In this document: positions 1 through 7,177 of the stretch, piece by piece | Layout of the letters: each line of letters starts with the position of its first letter | Position numbering within the stretch: the stretch's first letter is position 1 | NCBI GenBank assembly: GCA_029561505.1 | Contig: JAKQXK010000049.1 | Span: 1-10,763, forward strand | Length of the DNA stretch: 10,763 bases | Direction: 5' to 3' | Source of the DNA: Spirochaetota bacterium | Lineage (GTDB): Bacteria > Spirochaetota > Leptospiria > Turneriellales > Turneriellaceae | The notes under the pieces: generated by a model | Told to the model about the DNA's origin: nothing | The model's input: only the letters and a program-made list of their open reading frames with translations | Databases searched by the model: none | Translations under genes and position numbers: made by a program

Positions 1-180
1 AGTCGGTATTACCCCGCGTTGTCTACGCTCTGGTGCAGCCTTTGCCGCCGCTTCTGATTGTGCTTCGGCACCGTTAAATGTAAATACCGCGTTGCAATGC
101 TGGCATTTTGCAATCATCTGTTGAATGTTGATGCCATCAGCGGCAATGGGTTTATGGCAGCGCCTGCATTGAAGATCCAT
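1..180 (-). CDS. Zinc-ribbon protein, N-terminal part only (partial at left edge)
   Basis: The minus strand is open from an ATG at 180-178 to the window edge, 60 codons with no stop. The N-terminus (MDLQCRRCHKPI...) carries two CxxC pairs, C5/C8 and C26/C29, 17 residues apart and followed by NAVFTF. This is the layout of a small zinc ribbon that binds one structural Zn(II). Such ribbons often begin longer proteins, commonly with membrane segments further on, but that part is not visible here. After the ribbon the sequence is Ala/Glu/Gln/Lys-rich (about residues 37-55), which looks like a linker. No strong Shine-Dalgarno lies before the ATG. The function is unknown. The cysteine spacing makes this reading frame far more convincing than the plus-strand frame over the same bases. 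Confidence 0.72.
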   Translation of the reverse strand, partial: MDLQCRRCHKPIAADGINIQQMIAKCQHCNAVFTFNGAEAQSEAAAKAAPERRQRGVIPT

Positions 181-339
181 GGTGCGGCTTTTCAAAGATG
201 TCGTGTTCGGTCAATATTTACCGCAGCATCTGTTGCAAGAGCGATCAGCGTAATTGGAATTCAGGTTGTTAAACCACGGAGGACACGGAGGCGCACGGAG
301 GTTTGTTGACAGCGTGCGCTGGCAATTGCAGGTTTGCCT
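181..339. other. Intergenic region between divergent genes
   Basis: About 159 bases separate the zinc-ribbon gene (leftward) from the nuclease gene (rightward). It should hold promoters for both, but no convincing -35/-10 pair could be placed. TAAATATT read on the minus strand (220-213) is a possible -10 for the zinc-ribbon gene, without a well-spaced -35. The right half holds the CACGGAGG tandem repeat. A weak Shine-Dalgarno (AGG, 330-332) lies 7 bases before the ATG at 340. No RNA gene is evident. Confidence 0.5.
275..302 (+). repeat. Tandem CACGGAGG repeat, three units
   Basis: Three consecutive units are seen: CACGGAGGA (275-283), CACGGAGGCG (284-293) and CACGGAGGT (294-302), preceded by AAAC. 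The period is 9-10 bases. Similar accacggagRacacggag-type repeats are, from memory, dispersed in many environmental bacterial genomes, often next to accessory genes. It lies about 38 bases before the nuclease start, so it may belong to the transferred segment or to the 5' leader. AGGAGG-like strings inside it are too far from the start codon to act as the ribosome binding site. Confidence 0.75.
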
Positions 340-1170
340 ATGCTGAGAGCGCGCGTGCCCGAAAAGCTGAAGGAGCTGGTTGAAAAATTCAGGCTCAATG
401 AAGAGCATTACAAGTCGCACAGTTTTCTCGAAACACAGGTACGCGTTGAGTTTATCAATCCGCTCGTGAGGCTCATGGGATGGGACGTCGATAATGAAGC
501 GGGAAACTCACCTGAATACAAAGATGTCATTCATGAGCTCCATTCGGGCAATCGCAAGCATATTGATTATGTCTTCAAAGTGGGGTCTGAGAAAAAGTTC
601 TTGATCGAGGCCAAGCGCCCTAATGAAGAAGTCATCGGAAACGGAGATCACGCAAATCAAGGCAAACTCTATGCCTGGGAGGCCCACATACCGCTCGTTG
701 TCATAACAGACTTCGAAGAGCTCGCGATCTATCAGGGATATCGCGAACATCGCCCAGAGCCTCAGCCACAGCCGGCGGATTCGGCCGCAACAAGACTGGT
801 ATTCACTTGTAAATATACAGACTATGCAAAGTACTGGAGTTTTCTCTACAGCCTATTGAGCAAGAAATCGGTCATGCTTGGTTTGCACGACCATCTGCTC
901 AGGCGATTGGATGAAGTTAAGGCAAAAATCTCGGAATCTGTATATGCCTTTGGCGAGTTTAACTTGCTCTACAGTATTGCGCAGAGTTTCGGGGGCGAAG
1001 ATTACAGCGTTGAGCAGGATATCGAGATCGGGGAATATCTTCAAGCGACGCGACCGGCTCACGCTACGGACATATCCATGCAAGAGGGAGTAAGATCGCC
1101 TTTGCGGATTGCGGCGAATTCTGTTTCTCATGCGCCAGCCGCGTTTTATCTGGCCCCGGTATATCCATAG
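340..1170 (+). CDS. Stand-alone PD-(D/E)XK nuclease like the N-terminus of type I/IIG restriction enzymes
   Basis: The 276-residue product resembles the N-terminal endonuclease domain of type I R subunits and of Eco57I-like (type IIG) restriction-methylases. These enzymes cut DNA and normally continue into helicase or methyltransferase domains. Visible family features are ETQVRVEFINPL (about 31-42), MGWDV (46-50), YKDVIHE (60-66), the nuclease core HIDY...FLIEAKRP with D76, E90 and K92, then YAWEA and VVITDFEELAIY. The resemblance continues to about residue 188 (SKKSVMLGLHDHLL). The remaining C-terminus (about 190-276) matches nothing I know, and its last 30 residues look like non-conserved sequence. 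No methyltransferase motif (NPPY) follows in any frame. The frame could begin at TTG 334; ATG 340 is preferred because AGG sits 7 bases upstream. Hand-counted lines give about 47 % GC against about 53 % in smc, which suggests acquired DNA. It may be a truncated restriction gene or a small solo nuclease. Confidence 0.75.
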   Translation: MLRARVPEKLKELVEKFRLNEEHYKSHSFLETQVRVEFINPLVRLMGWDVDNEAGNSPEYKDVIHELHSGNRKHIDYVFKVGSEKKFLIEAKRPNEEVIGNGDHANQGKLYAWEAHIPLVVITDFEELAIYQGYREHRPEPQPQPADSAATRLVFTCKYTDYAKYWSFLYSLLSKKSVMLGLHDHLLRRLDEVKAKISESVYAFGEFNLLYSIAQSFGGEDYSVEQDIEIGEYLQATRPAHATDISMQEGVRSPLRIAANSVSHAPAAFYLAPVYP

Positions 1171-1218
1171 TGCTATAGCTTTACGTCGCAACGGTACGTT
1201 GTGAAACCTGCCGCCATC

Positions 1219-1956
1219 ATGGTCAGTCAGATTCGCCGAGCATTGATGGGAGTGCTCGCCACTATTGTGGCATGGGCAAGTGTCGGGATTTTGGATACTT
1301 CTGCGACCGAGCCCAAACCCTCGATCGTCGATTTGATAAACAAACTAAAACCCGATTCTCTGCGCAAGGCTAACGGCAAATGGCTGCAGACCTGGGTTGA
1401 CGACCCCGGTTTTGGCGACAAAGGCCCGGCTATCGTCGATATTTCCAACGGGTTCGCATCGTTCATCGACAAAGGCACGGGCGCTGGCACGATCGAACAT
1501 GAATTTGCGATTTATTATCCCGAAAATGGCGGGGCTGTTCTGGCGCATAACTACACAAACGATATGGATACCTATCGCAGCGAATTAAAATTTTACCAGC
1601 TGCGCGCGGGAAAGTTGGCGTTGATTGAGTCACCGATGCCCAAATTGAGCTGCCGTGAACTTGCGTCTGACACTACAAAGAATAAGTTTTATGCGAACGC
1701 CGGGGTTGCAAAACTTGCAGACGACCCGGTATTGCCGACTTACTCTCTGCCGCGCAAGGGCACTTCGATTATGGCATATTGCGATGCCTCTCAGAACCGG
1801 TTCAATATCGAAGCACCTTTGGGTGAGCAGGGAAACCTGAGCCACGACGACAAAGCCGCGATCATCGCGGCGATAGATTTTCCCTTCAAGATGGAATATG
1901 CGTGGAACAAGAAGAAAGGTCTCTTCATCGTGGCCAAAAGGCAAAAACAGAAATAG
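1219..1956 (+). CDS. Secreted protein of unknown function
   Basis: I do not recognise a family. From the ATG at 1219 the product has 245 residues. Its N-terminus is a Sec-type signal peptide: a basic start (QIRR), a hydrophobic stretch of about residues 8-25, and a likely cleavage near TSA (27-29), after which the chain is Pro/Lys-rich. No lipobox cysteine is present. The mature part has no membrane segment and two cysteines (C145, C188) that could form a disulfide in the periplasm. It ends in a basic tail (AKRQKQK). An in-frame GTG at 1201 would add six residues; neither start has a clear Shine-Dalgarno, and the ATG is preferred because it gives a compact signal peptide. It lies 48 bases after the nuclease gene on the same strand, but the products look unrelated. 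Confidence 0.72.
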   Translation: MVSQIRRALMGVLATIVAWASVGILDTSATEPKPSIVDLINKLKPDSLRKANGKWLQTWVDDPGFGDKGPAIVDISNGFASFIDKGTGAGTIEHEFAIYYPENGGAVLAHNYTNDMDTYRSELKFYQLRAGKLALIESPMPKLSCRELASDTTKNKFYANAGVAKLADDPVLPTYSLPRKGTSIMAYCDASQNRFNIEAPLGEQGNLSHDDKAAIIAAIDFPFKMEYAWNKKKGLFIVAKRQKQK

Positions 1957-1966
1957 ATATACTTAA

Positions 1967-1976
1967 CCAACGTTGG
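1967..1976. promoter_or_regulatory. Perfect 10-base palindrome, possible operator
   Basis: CCAACGTTGG is a perfect inverted repeat with no loop, 11 bases after the stop of the secreted-protein gene and 73 bases before the start of the beta-barrel gene. The 93-base gap (1957-2049) should contain the promoter of the barrel/FecR pair, so this could be a binding site for a dimeric regulator. No clear sigma-70 promoter with good spacing was found beside it. TATCCT (2000-2005) is the best -10-like string. A palindrome this short may be chance. Confidence 0.25.
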
Positions 1977-2049
1977 CCATCCAAAAGGTGTCTGAAGAAT
2001 ATCCTATCAAACACACTTGACGCTCTGCTCAATTGAGTTTCAATGTTCC

Positions 2050-3432
2050 ATGAAAAATTCTCTGCGAATTCTTATCTTTATCTCAATGACCTTGCCGGTC
2101 GCCGTGTTCGCCGATCCACCGGTTGCATCCACAGACCCTACCATCTGTACTCAAGGCTCCTCTGACAATTGTTACCTCTCTGACATCAACGGCGTCAACC
2201 AGCCGCTCGACACGCAGACGCGTGGCCTGGGCGTGCCCAATCGCCTTATCGAATCTGATATGAACATGTTCATGAATCCTGGGCAGCTAATGAACTATGG
2301 CACAGCATACCTCGAAGGCTGGCTCGGCGCAAATCTTGTCTGGGGTGGTGCGACAGTGCCATTGCCCGCGAACCAAAAGCTCGCCGTGTTTGTGCGCAGG
2401 CCTTTGAACGCGAATAGCGCACTCGGTTCGACGCAGGCGCTTTTTGATAAATTTCCACAGGCCGGGGGCCTCACCAGCGGCGTCCCCGGTTATGCGGGCG
2501 ATTTTAACGGCGCACAGCTCGGTATTCTCAACAAGACGAACAAAGGTTTCGGCAACCTCGACCTCATGTATGGTATGGCGATGGGCGATCTGAATTTAGG
2601 CCTGCGGCTCAGCTATGCAAACATGCGCAACGGCGTCGATACCGCTGTTGCAGCTACGGGCACGGTCGCAAAATATATGATGAGCGCACACAATATTGGT
2701 GTTGGCCTCGGTGTGCAGTGGAAAAATCTCGGGCCGGGTTATCTCGACCTGTCACTCTCGAGCGATATTCCGCTGATGAACATCGAATACAACACGACGA
2801 CCACCGCGGGCAGCGAGAGCACTACCGTCAAAAGTTCGGCGGCACCATCGATCGGTTTTCTGGGGCGCTATGTGATGCCTGTGGGGCAAGACAAGTTGAT
2901 CGTTGCGCTCAACATCGACCAGTACAAGATGCCATATGAAATTCGCGGCGCAAACCTCGCGGCCACAGCGATCTCGCATGACGCTTCTGCATCCGCATTG
3001 AACATCGCGTTAGATGCAGCCTACCACCAGATGTTTCAAGAGGGTAAGCTGAAGGTAATTTATTCAGCCGGTGTGGGCACGGCATCCGTCACATATACAA
3101 CGGTGAACAACGTGACGCAGAGCAATCTCTCGTTCGAAAAAGACCATTTTTATATACCCGTCGGGGTTGCGGTTGAGCACAAGACTTTTGAGACGTTCAA
3201 AACTCGCATGGGCGTGCGCAAGAACGTATTCTCAAATAAGACGAGCACCGACAAGACCGCCACGCAGACCATCACCACAGACCGTGCCTTCTTTGGTGAA
3301 GATGAGCTGATTGTCGCGATGGGCTTAGGGTGGACACCCGCCGACAAAGTGAACATCGATTTCGCGATGAACGCCAATGCTTTTAAGCTCGATACGTTTT
3401 TCAGCGCTGTCTCTGCCCGGTATCACTACTAA
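2050..3432 (+). CDS. Outer-membrane beta-barrel protein, family not recognised
   Basis: The 460-residue product starts with a signal peptide (MKNSLRILIF..., cleavage likely after VFA, before DPP). The body alternates short amphipathic strands with Gly/Asn/Thr-rich turns, and the chain ends ...SARYHY. A terminal aromatic residue is the signal read by the BAM outer-membrane insertion machinery. Near the mature N-terminus are two cysteines spaced CTQGSSDNC, then a conserved-looking stretch with NPGQLMNYG, EGWLG and FVRRP. It is therefore predicted to be an outer-membrane channel or receptor with unknown substrate. The reading frame is open from a TTG at 2017, but ATG 2050 gives a normal signal peptide and is preferred; its Shine-Dalgarno (GAG, 2035-2037) is weak and far. 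The FecR gene follows after 10 bases, so both are probably one transcript. Confidence 0.8.
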   Translation: MKNSLRILIFISMTLPVAVFADPPVASTDPTICTQGSSDNCYLSDINGVNQPLDTQTRGLGVPNRLIESDMNMFMNPGQLMNYGTAYLEGWLGANLVWGGATVPLPANQKLAVFVRRPLNANSALGSTQALFDKFPQAGGLTSGVPGYAGDFNGAQLGILNKTNKGFGNLDLMYGMAMGDLNLGLRLSYANMRNGVDTAVAATGTVAKYMMSAHNIGVGLGVQWKNLGPGYLDLSLSSDIPLMNIEYNTTTTAGSESTTVKSSAAPSIGFLGRYVMPVGQDKLIVALNIDQYKMPYEIRGANLAATAISHDASASALNIALDAAYHQMFQEGKLKVIYSAGVGTASVTYTTVNNVTQSNLSFEKDHFYIPVGVAVEHKTFETFKTRMGVRKNVFSNKTSTDKTATQTITTDRAFFGEDELIVAMGLGWTPADKVNIDFAMNANAFKLDTFFSAVSARYHY

Positions 3433-3433
3433 A

Positions 3434-3438
3434 AGAGG
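3434..3438 (+). promoter_or_regulatory. Ribosome binding site of the FecR-domain gene
   Basis: AGAGG lies 4 bases before the ATG at 3443, immediately after the TAA of the barrel gene. It fixes the start at 3443, although the frame is open from 3377 inside the barrel gene. It also supports reading both genes from one mRNA. Confidence 0.65.
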
Positions 3439-3442
3439 TAAT

Positions 3443-4123
3443 ATGAAAATGCACACAAACTCTTCGCAAATATTCGCCGCTATCTTGTTGGTGGCGACGA
3501 GCGCTCTCAGCGCAATAGAAGGGCGCGTGACGTATCTTTCAGGCAATGCGGATATCAAAAGTTCTGGCAAAGTGACTGCGCTAAAACTGGACGCCTTACT
3601 CAAAGAGGGCGACACCGTCGTTACCAGGGCAAAGGCCAAAGTTGGCATACAGATGTCTGACGGCGCTTCATTTTTCGTGAGCCAAAATGCTTCACTGGAG
3701 ATTCGCCCCGGCTCGCAATATTACCAGACCGATGGCGCGATCAGCATGCTTTTCAGAAAATCGGGCCGTGATGCCTCGGGCAAGTGGGCCATCAAGACTC
3801 CCGTCGTGACCGCTGGTGTGCGCGGCACCGGCTTCACGGTCGAAGCCAGCAAATCGCAGACGCGGCTCGTACTTTTTACAGGCAAGGTGATCATGACTGA
3901 TTTCGTGCGCGAAACCGGCCTGCAGAGCGACCCCAATCTCATGATGCAGGATTTCTTGAACGACATTGAACTCAACGCCGGCACGGCTCTTCGCTATGAT
4001 GGCAGCGATGTCAAAAAAGAAAGAATCGATCTGAAAGCTGAGCCGATGAAGTCGCTGCATGACGAGCACCAGCAGCTCGAAAAGTCTGACGGCTGGCAAA
4101 AGGCCAACCGACAATTCAATTAG
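3443..4123 (+). CDS. Exported FecR-domain protein
   Basis: The 226-residue product has a signal peptide (hydrophobic about 9-22, cleavage near ALSA/IE, residue 24) and then a FecR domain over about residues 25-150. Typical elements are LKEGDTVVTRAKAKVGIQMSDG (split at 53-59 and 60-74), a beta-rich middle, and the diagnostic TPVVTAGVRGTGF at 119-131. In iron-uptake systems FecR crosses the inner membrane and controls an ECF sigma factor. Here there is no membrane helix after the signal peptide and no sigma factor nearby, so it is more likely a free periplasmic or surface protein, as many spirochaetal FecR-domain proteins seem to be. The C-terminal 60 residues are charged, possibly helical (SLHDEHQQLEK). 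It follows the barrel gene by 10 bases, which suggests the two products act together in the envelope. Confidence 0.85.
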   Translation: MKMHTNSSQIFAAILLVATSALSAIEGRVTYLSGNADIKSSGKVTALKLDALLKEGDTVVTRAKAKVGIQMSDGASFFVSQNASLEIRPGSQYYQTDGAISMLFRKSGRDASGKWAIKTPVVTAGVRGTGFTVEASKSQTRLVLFTGKVIMTDFVRETGLQSDPNLMMQDFLNDIELNAGTALRYDGSDVKKERIDLKAEPMKSLHDEHQQLEKSDGWQKANRQFN

Positions 4124-4126
4124 CAA

Positions 4127-4141
4127 TCTAGCGTCCCTAGA
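4127..4141. other. Small inverted repeat spanning two convergent stop codons
   Basis: TCTAG (4127-4131) and CTAGA (4137-4141) are reverse complements around a 5-base loop CGTCC. They sit in the 13-base gap between the FecR stop (4121-4123) and the TPR stop (TAG on the minus strand, 4139-4137). The stem is too short and AT-rich to be a convincing intrinsic terminator, and there is no T-tract on either side. It may have no function. Confidence 0.2.
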
Positions 4142-4691
4142 ATTCTGAATCTTTGCCTGCACCCACGAGGCGCAGGTATCGGTCGAACGAACGCATCGAC
4201 TCATCGGTGAGGCCTTTCATCTCATAAAGTACGCCCAGATTATACCAGGCCGCTGCCATGCGGTTATCGCGTGCCAACACGGCCCGAAAATGTACCTGCG
4301 CGCGGTCGTAGTCTCCGAGTAACATTGCGGCGAGACCCATGAATTGTTCACCGTCGAGGGCGAGGTAAAGCTGTTTGCCTGTGCGCTTGAAATCGCGCGT
4401 GGCCTTTTCAAGCCTTACGTAAGCGGTGCGGGTGTTCGCGCGCGCAACGCCGAGGTCTGTAGTCTTTACCGAAAGCAGATGCTTGCCGCAAAGGTACCAG
4501 GCAAATGCGCTGATTTGGTGCCCTTCGAGCAGCGCATCGCACTCGCTCACCAGCGTTGCGTTGTCACCCGAGTTTGCGGCGGCTTCGATTTTGGCGAGAA
4601 TCTCTTTTTCTTTCTTGAGTTCATGGCTCTGCGCGCCCAAGGCGCTTGCGAGGCACACGGAAACACACAAGCTTGCAAGGCTTCGTGTCAA
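4137..4691 (-). CDS. Exported TPR-repeat protein
   Basis: The 184-residue product begins with a signal peptide (MTRSLASLCV..., cleavage near ALG/AQ or GA/QS at 19-20). The mature part is helical, with two recognisable tetratricopeptide units near the C-terminus: about 113-141 (GLAAMLLGDYDRAQVHFRAVL) read in two halves, and about 145-178 (AAAWYNLGVLYEMKG followed by SMRSFDRYL). The region at 25-75 may hold a further degenerate unit. TPR domains bind partner proteins, here probably in the periplasm. The start is TTG at 4691, chosen because it opens the signal peptide, has GAGG (4702-4699) 7 bases upstream, and overlaps the transporter's TGA by 4 bases. That overlap implies translational coupling with the transporter, so the protein may be its periplasmic partner. 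C9 and C13 lie in the hydrophobic core and do not form a good lipobox. Confidence 0.78.
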   Translation of the reverse strand: MTRSLASLCVSVCLASALGAQSHELKKEKEILAKIEAAANSGDNATLVSECDALLEGHQISAFAWYLCGKHLLSVKTTDLGVARANTRTAYVRLEKATRDFKRTGKQLYLALDGEQFMGLAAMLLGDYDRAQVHFRAVLARDNRMAAAWYNLGVLYEMKGLTDESMRSFDRYLRLVGAGKDSEF

Positions 4692-7177
4692 ATTTCAGCC
4701 TCAAGCTTCTCGAAGAATCTCGCGAGCGCAGGAAAAAGCAGACGGTACGCGTAAAATATGCAGAGCATGCCTACGAAGGTGATAAAGCCAAAAGACGCGA
4801 GACCCACGTGACTCGAAATCGTCAGCGATAGAAAAACCATCGCTGTCGTGAAGTTTGAGATAAATATCGACCCGCCCGTACTGATCATGATGTGGTTTAC
4901 CTGTGAAAGGCCGAGCTCGCGCGCATGAGAGTAGAGGTAGATGCCGTTGTCGATGCCGACACCCAATAGAATCGGTATAGCCAGCAGGTTAATGTAGTTG
5001 AACTCAAAAAGCCAGACACTCGCAAAATGGTGGCTGATACCGATCAGCGCGAACAGGCCCAAAAGGCCTGCGACAAGCGGCGCCAGAATCAACATCATGC
5101 CCGCAAACCGCCGCGTCAGCGACAGCACGATAATCGCAATCACGAAACCGATCAAAAGTATCTCGCGCAGCAGGTCTGTCATTACCGTTTGCAGAATGTC
5201 GTCGAGCACATACAGGTCTGAGATGCCGGTGTGAAAATTCGCCGCGGGACACCTCGCCTGTGCGGGCACTGCGACGCTGCAGGCTTCGCGGTATTGCGCG
5301 GCAAAGTCGAGAACACCCCGGCGCAGTGTGTCTGTATCGCGGGCAAAAATATAAAGAAAATACCTGTCGTTGACTATCAGGTGCTGCTTGAACGCAGCGG
5401 GAATATCAGCAACGGCGGGCGGTGGTGCCGAGGTCATTTCGAGACCGGCTCGAATCTTTCGCAGATTTTCGGTATCAAAACGAACGAGACTATAGACCTC
5501 TGCCTGCCGCAGCAGCTGGTGAATTGCCGCAAGTACGCGGCGCTTAGCACCGGCGTTGGCTGGTATCAGATCGCGAATGCTGTGAAATTCTGCATTGCCC
5601 GGTTGCAACCGCAGCTTCGCTTCGGTGGCCGCGAGTTCAGGGAGGCTGTCAAACTCGTAAACGACCATATGGCGCCGGTTTTCAATGACGGTGAAATGCG
5701 CATCGTCGTTTGACATCGCGGCTTTACGGGCCGCACGGTCGACCTGGTCGAGCTCGAAAAAATCATATTCAAAAGGCGGATTTATCACCGTTATGATTCC
5801 GTATGCCGCGATCAGGGCTATCAGCGTCACGTGCCAGCCCCGTATCTTTCGCGTCTTTTCGAGCATGTGCGAAGGCTCGGTAGTGCCCTGAGAAAATTTT
5901 TCTGTGAGAAACACCAAAGCGGGAAAATACAGAACGAAAGCGATGAAAAAGAATAAAATGCCGGCGAACGCGATTTTTCCGAATTCGGCAAATGCAATAA
6001 ATTTTGAAAAGCTGAGCGTCAGAAACACCGCTGCCGTGCTTATCATGCCGAAGCTGAGCCCCCTGAAGAGGTTGCGCATGGTGATTTCAAGCGCCTGCGT
6101 CATGCCGTGCTGCTTCAGCCGTTCGCCTTTGTAGCGTGCAAACAGATGAATGCCATAGTCGACGCCCAGGCCGAGCAAAATCGCGGTCAAGAACGAGCTG
6201 ATAATGCTGATCTGGCCCATGAAATACCAGGCGGTGAAATACGTATAACCCAAAGCCGCAATAACAGGCAGGCCGATCACAAGAATCACGCGCAGCGAGC
6301 GAAAGAAAATAATCAGAGAAGCGGCAAGAATCAGCAGCGTAATCGTCGTAGACTGGTTGATGTCGTCGGCCAGTCGCTTCTGTTTTTCGACGTCTGCGGC
6401 ATATCTACCGCTAAAGTGCAGCTTTAATCCCCTGGCATTTGCGTAAGGCGTCAGGCTGTCTTTCAGCGTTGATAAGAGCGACTGCGAAAATTGAATCTCG
6501 TCGGGTGAAGTTTTGAGCGACAGTAAAATGGAAATCCGCTTTTTTTCGGCATCGATGAATGCGTTGCTGCTCAGATATTTCTTGCGGTACTTATTGAGAA
6601 TATCACCCACATAAAAGCGCGAAGGAGCTGTCTGCTCGAGATCTTCGAAATATGGGTTTTCTCTGCGTTTGGCCTGGTCGATCGTCAACCTGAGGCGCTC
6701 ATACACTTTTTGCAGGTCTTCAATATCTGCGTAATAAAGAGAGTACCGCTGCAAGAAACCGCCCGGAACCTCGTAAATAACCCGGCTCGTATTCGACTTC
6801 AGAAATTCATTGGTAGCAACCGTAGCTTCGACCTGGCGCGCTGCGGCAACAAGTACCGATTCGTCTTGTTTGACGGCCGAGGTGAAAGAAACGACGAGCA
6901 CTCCCTTGATGTCTGAGCGTTCTCGCAGCGCCTGCAGTTTCTTCAGAGATTCGGTTTCTGCGGGCAAGAGATGCAAGAGGTTTGTGTCTATGCGAATGCG
7001 GCGGCCATAACGGTAACCGATGAATGACGTGACCATCAGCAACGCCAGAATCGGCCAGACGAAACGGCGCACATGGTACAGCCAGAATGGCCAGAAACGG
7101 TCGGCCGCAGCCGACAATAGTTTCGCAAACCGGCCTTGGGGTCGCCGCACTGCAGCCTGTTGTTGATTTTCAGGCAT
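4688..7177 (-). CDS. MMPL/RND-superfamily transporter
   Basis: The 829-residue inner-membrane protein has the duplicated RND layout. TM1 lies at about 39-58, followed by a large periplasmic loop that opens with DTNLLHLLP, a string typical of MMPL/HpnN-like exporters. Next is a group of hydrophobic helices containing GLGVDYGIHLFARY (about 336-349). A second half repeats the plan, with a loop and then helices containing GVGIDNGIYLY (about 737-747). The buried Asp in each motif (GVD, GID) is the likely proton-relay position. This family exports lipids or other hydrophobic compounds using the proton gradient; the substrate is not evident. The second loop has two cysteines (CSVAVPAQARC) that could pair. 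ATG 7177 is chosen because GGGG lies 4 bases upstream and it overlaps the upstream stop by only 8 bases. An ATG at 7336 would overlap by 167 bases and adds a basic Cys-rich stretch unlike this family. The TPR gene follows with a 4-base overlap. Confidence 0.88.
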   Translation of the reverse strand: MPENQQQAAVRRPQGRFAKLLSAAADRFWPFWLYHVRRFVWPILALLMVTSFIGYRYGRRIRIDTNLLHLLPAETESLKKLQALRERSDIKGVLVVSFTSAVKQDESVLVAAARQVEATVATNEFLKSNTSRVIYEVPGGFLQRYSLYYADIEDLQKVYERLRLTIDQAKRRENPYFEDLEQTAPSRFYVGDILNKYRKKYLSSNAFIDAEKKRISILLSLKTSPDEIQFSQSLLSTLKDSLTPYANARGLKLHFSGRYAADVEKQKRLADDINQSTTITLLILAASLIIFFRSLRVILVIGLPVIAALGYTYFTAWYFMGQISIISSFLTAILLGLGVDYGIHLFARYKGERLKQHGMTQALEITMRNLFRGLSFGMISTAAVFLTLSFSKFIAFAEFGKIAFAGILFFFIAFVLYFPALVFLTEKFSQGTTEPSHMLEKTRKIRGWHVTLIALIAAYGIITVINPPFEYDFFELDQVDRAARKAAMSNDDAHFTVIENRRHMVVYEFDSLPELAATEAKLRLQPGNAEFHSIRDLIPANAGAKRRVLAAIHQLLRQAEVYSLVRFDTENLRKIRAGLEMTSAPPPAVADIPAAFKQHLIVNDRYFLYIFARDTDTLRRGVLDFAAQYREACSVAVPAQARCPAANFHTGISDLYVLDDILQTVMTDLLREILLIGFVIAIIVLSLTRRFAGMMLILAPLVAGLLGLFALIGISHHFASVWLFEFNYINLLAIPILLGVGIDNGIYLYSHARELGLSQVNHIMISTGGSIFISNFTTAMVFLSLTISSHVGLASFGFITFVGMLCIFYAYRLLFPALARFFEKLEAEI

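Noticed and set aside
58..309. Plus-strand open frame of 83 codons at the left edge
   Set aside because: It overlaps the zinc-ribbon gene on the other strand, has no recognisable motif, and its end is made of translated CACGGAGG repeats.
878..1200. Frameshifted continuation of the restriction enzyme into a methyltransferase
   Set aside because: The other two plus-strand frames up to the next gene show no NPPY or SAM-binding motif and no family resemblance, so a simple single frameshift does not explain the short product.
1171..1200. GCTATAGC palindrome with an extended -10-like TATAGC before the secreted-protein gene
   Set aside because: No -35-like element lies at 16-18 bases upstream, so a promoter cannot be supported.
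3692..4204. Minus-strand open frame of 170 codons antisense to the FecR-domain gene
   Set aside because: It covers the FecR coding region and the end of the TPR gene and shows no domain, signal peptide or ribosome binding site.
4640..4691. Possible lipoprotein signal in the TPR protein (C9, C13)
   Set aside because: The residues before each cysteine do not fit a lipobox (Gly, Ala or Ser before Cys), and an ordinary cleavage site lies further on at about residues 17-20.
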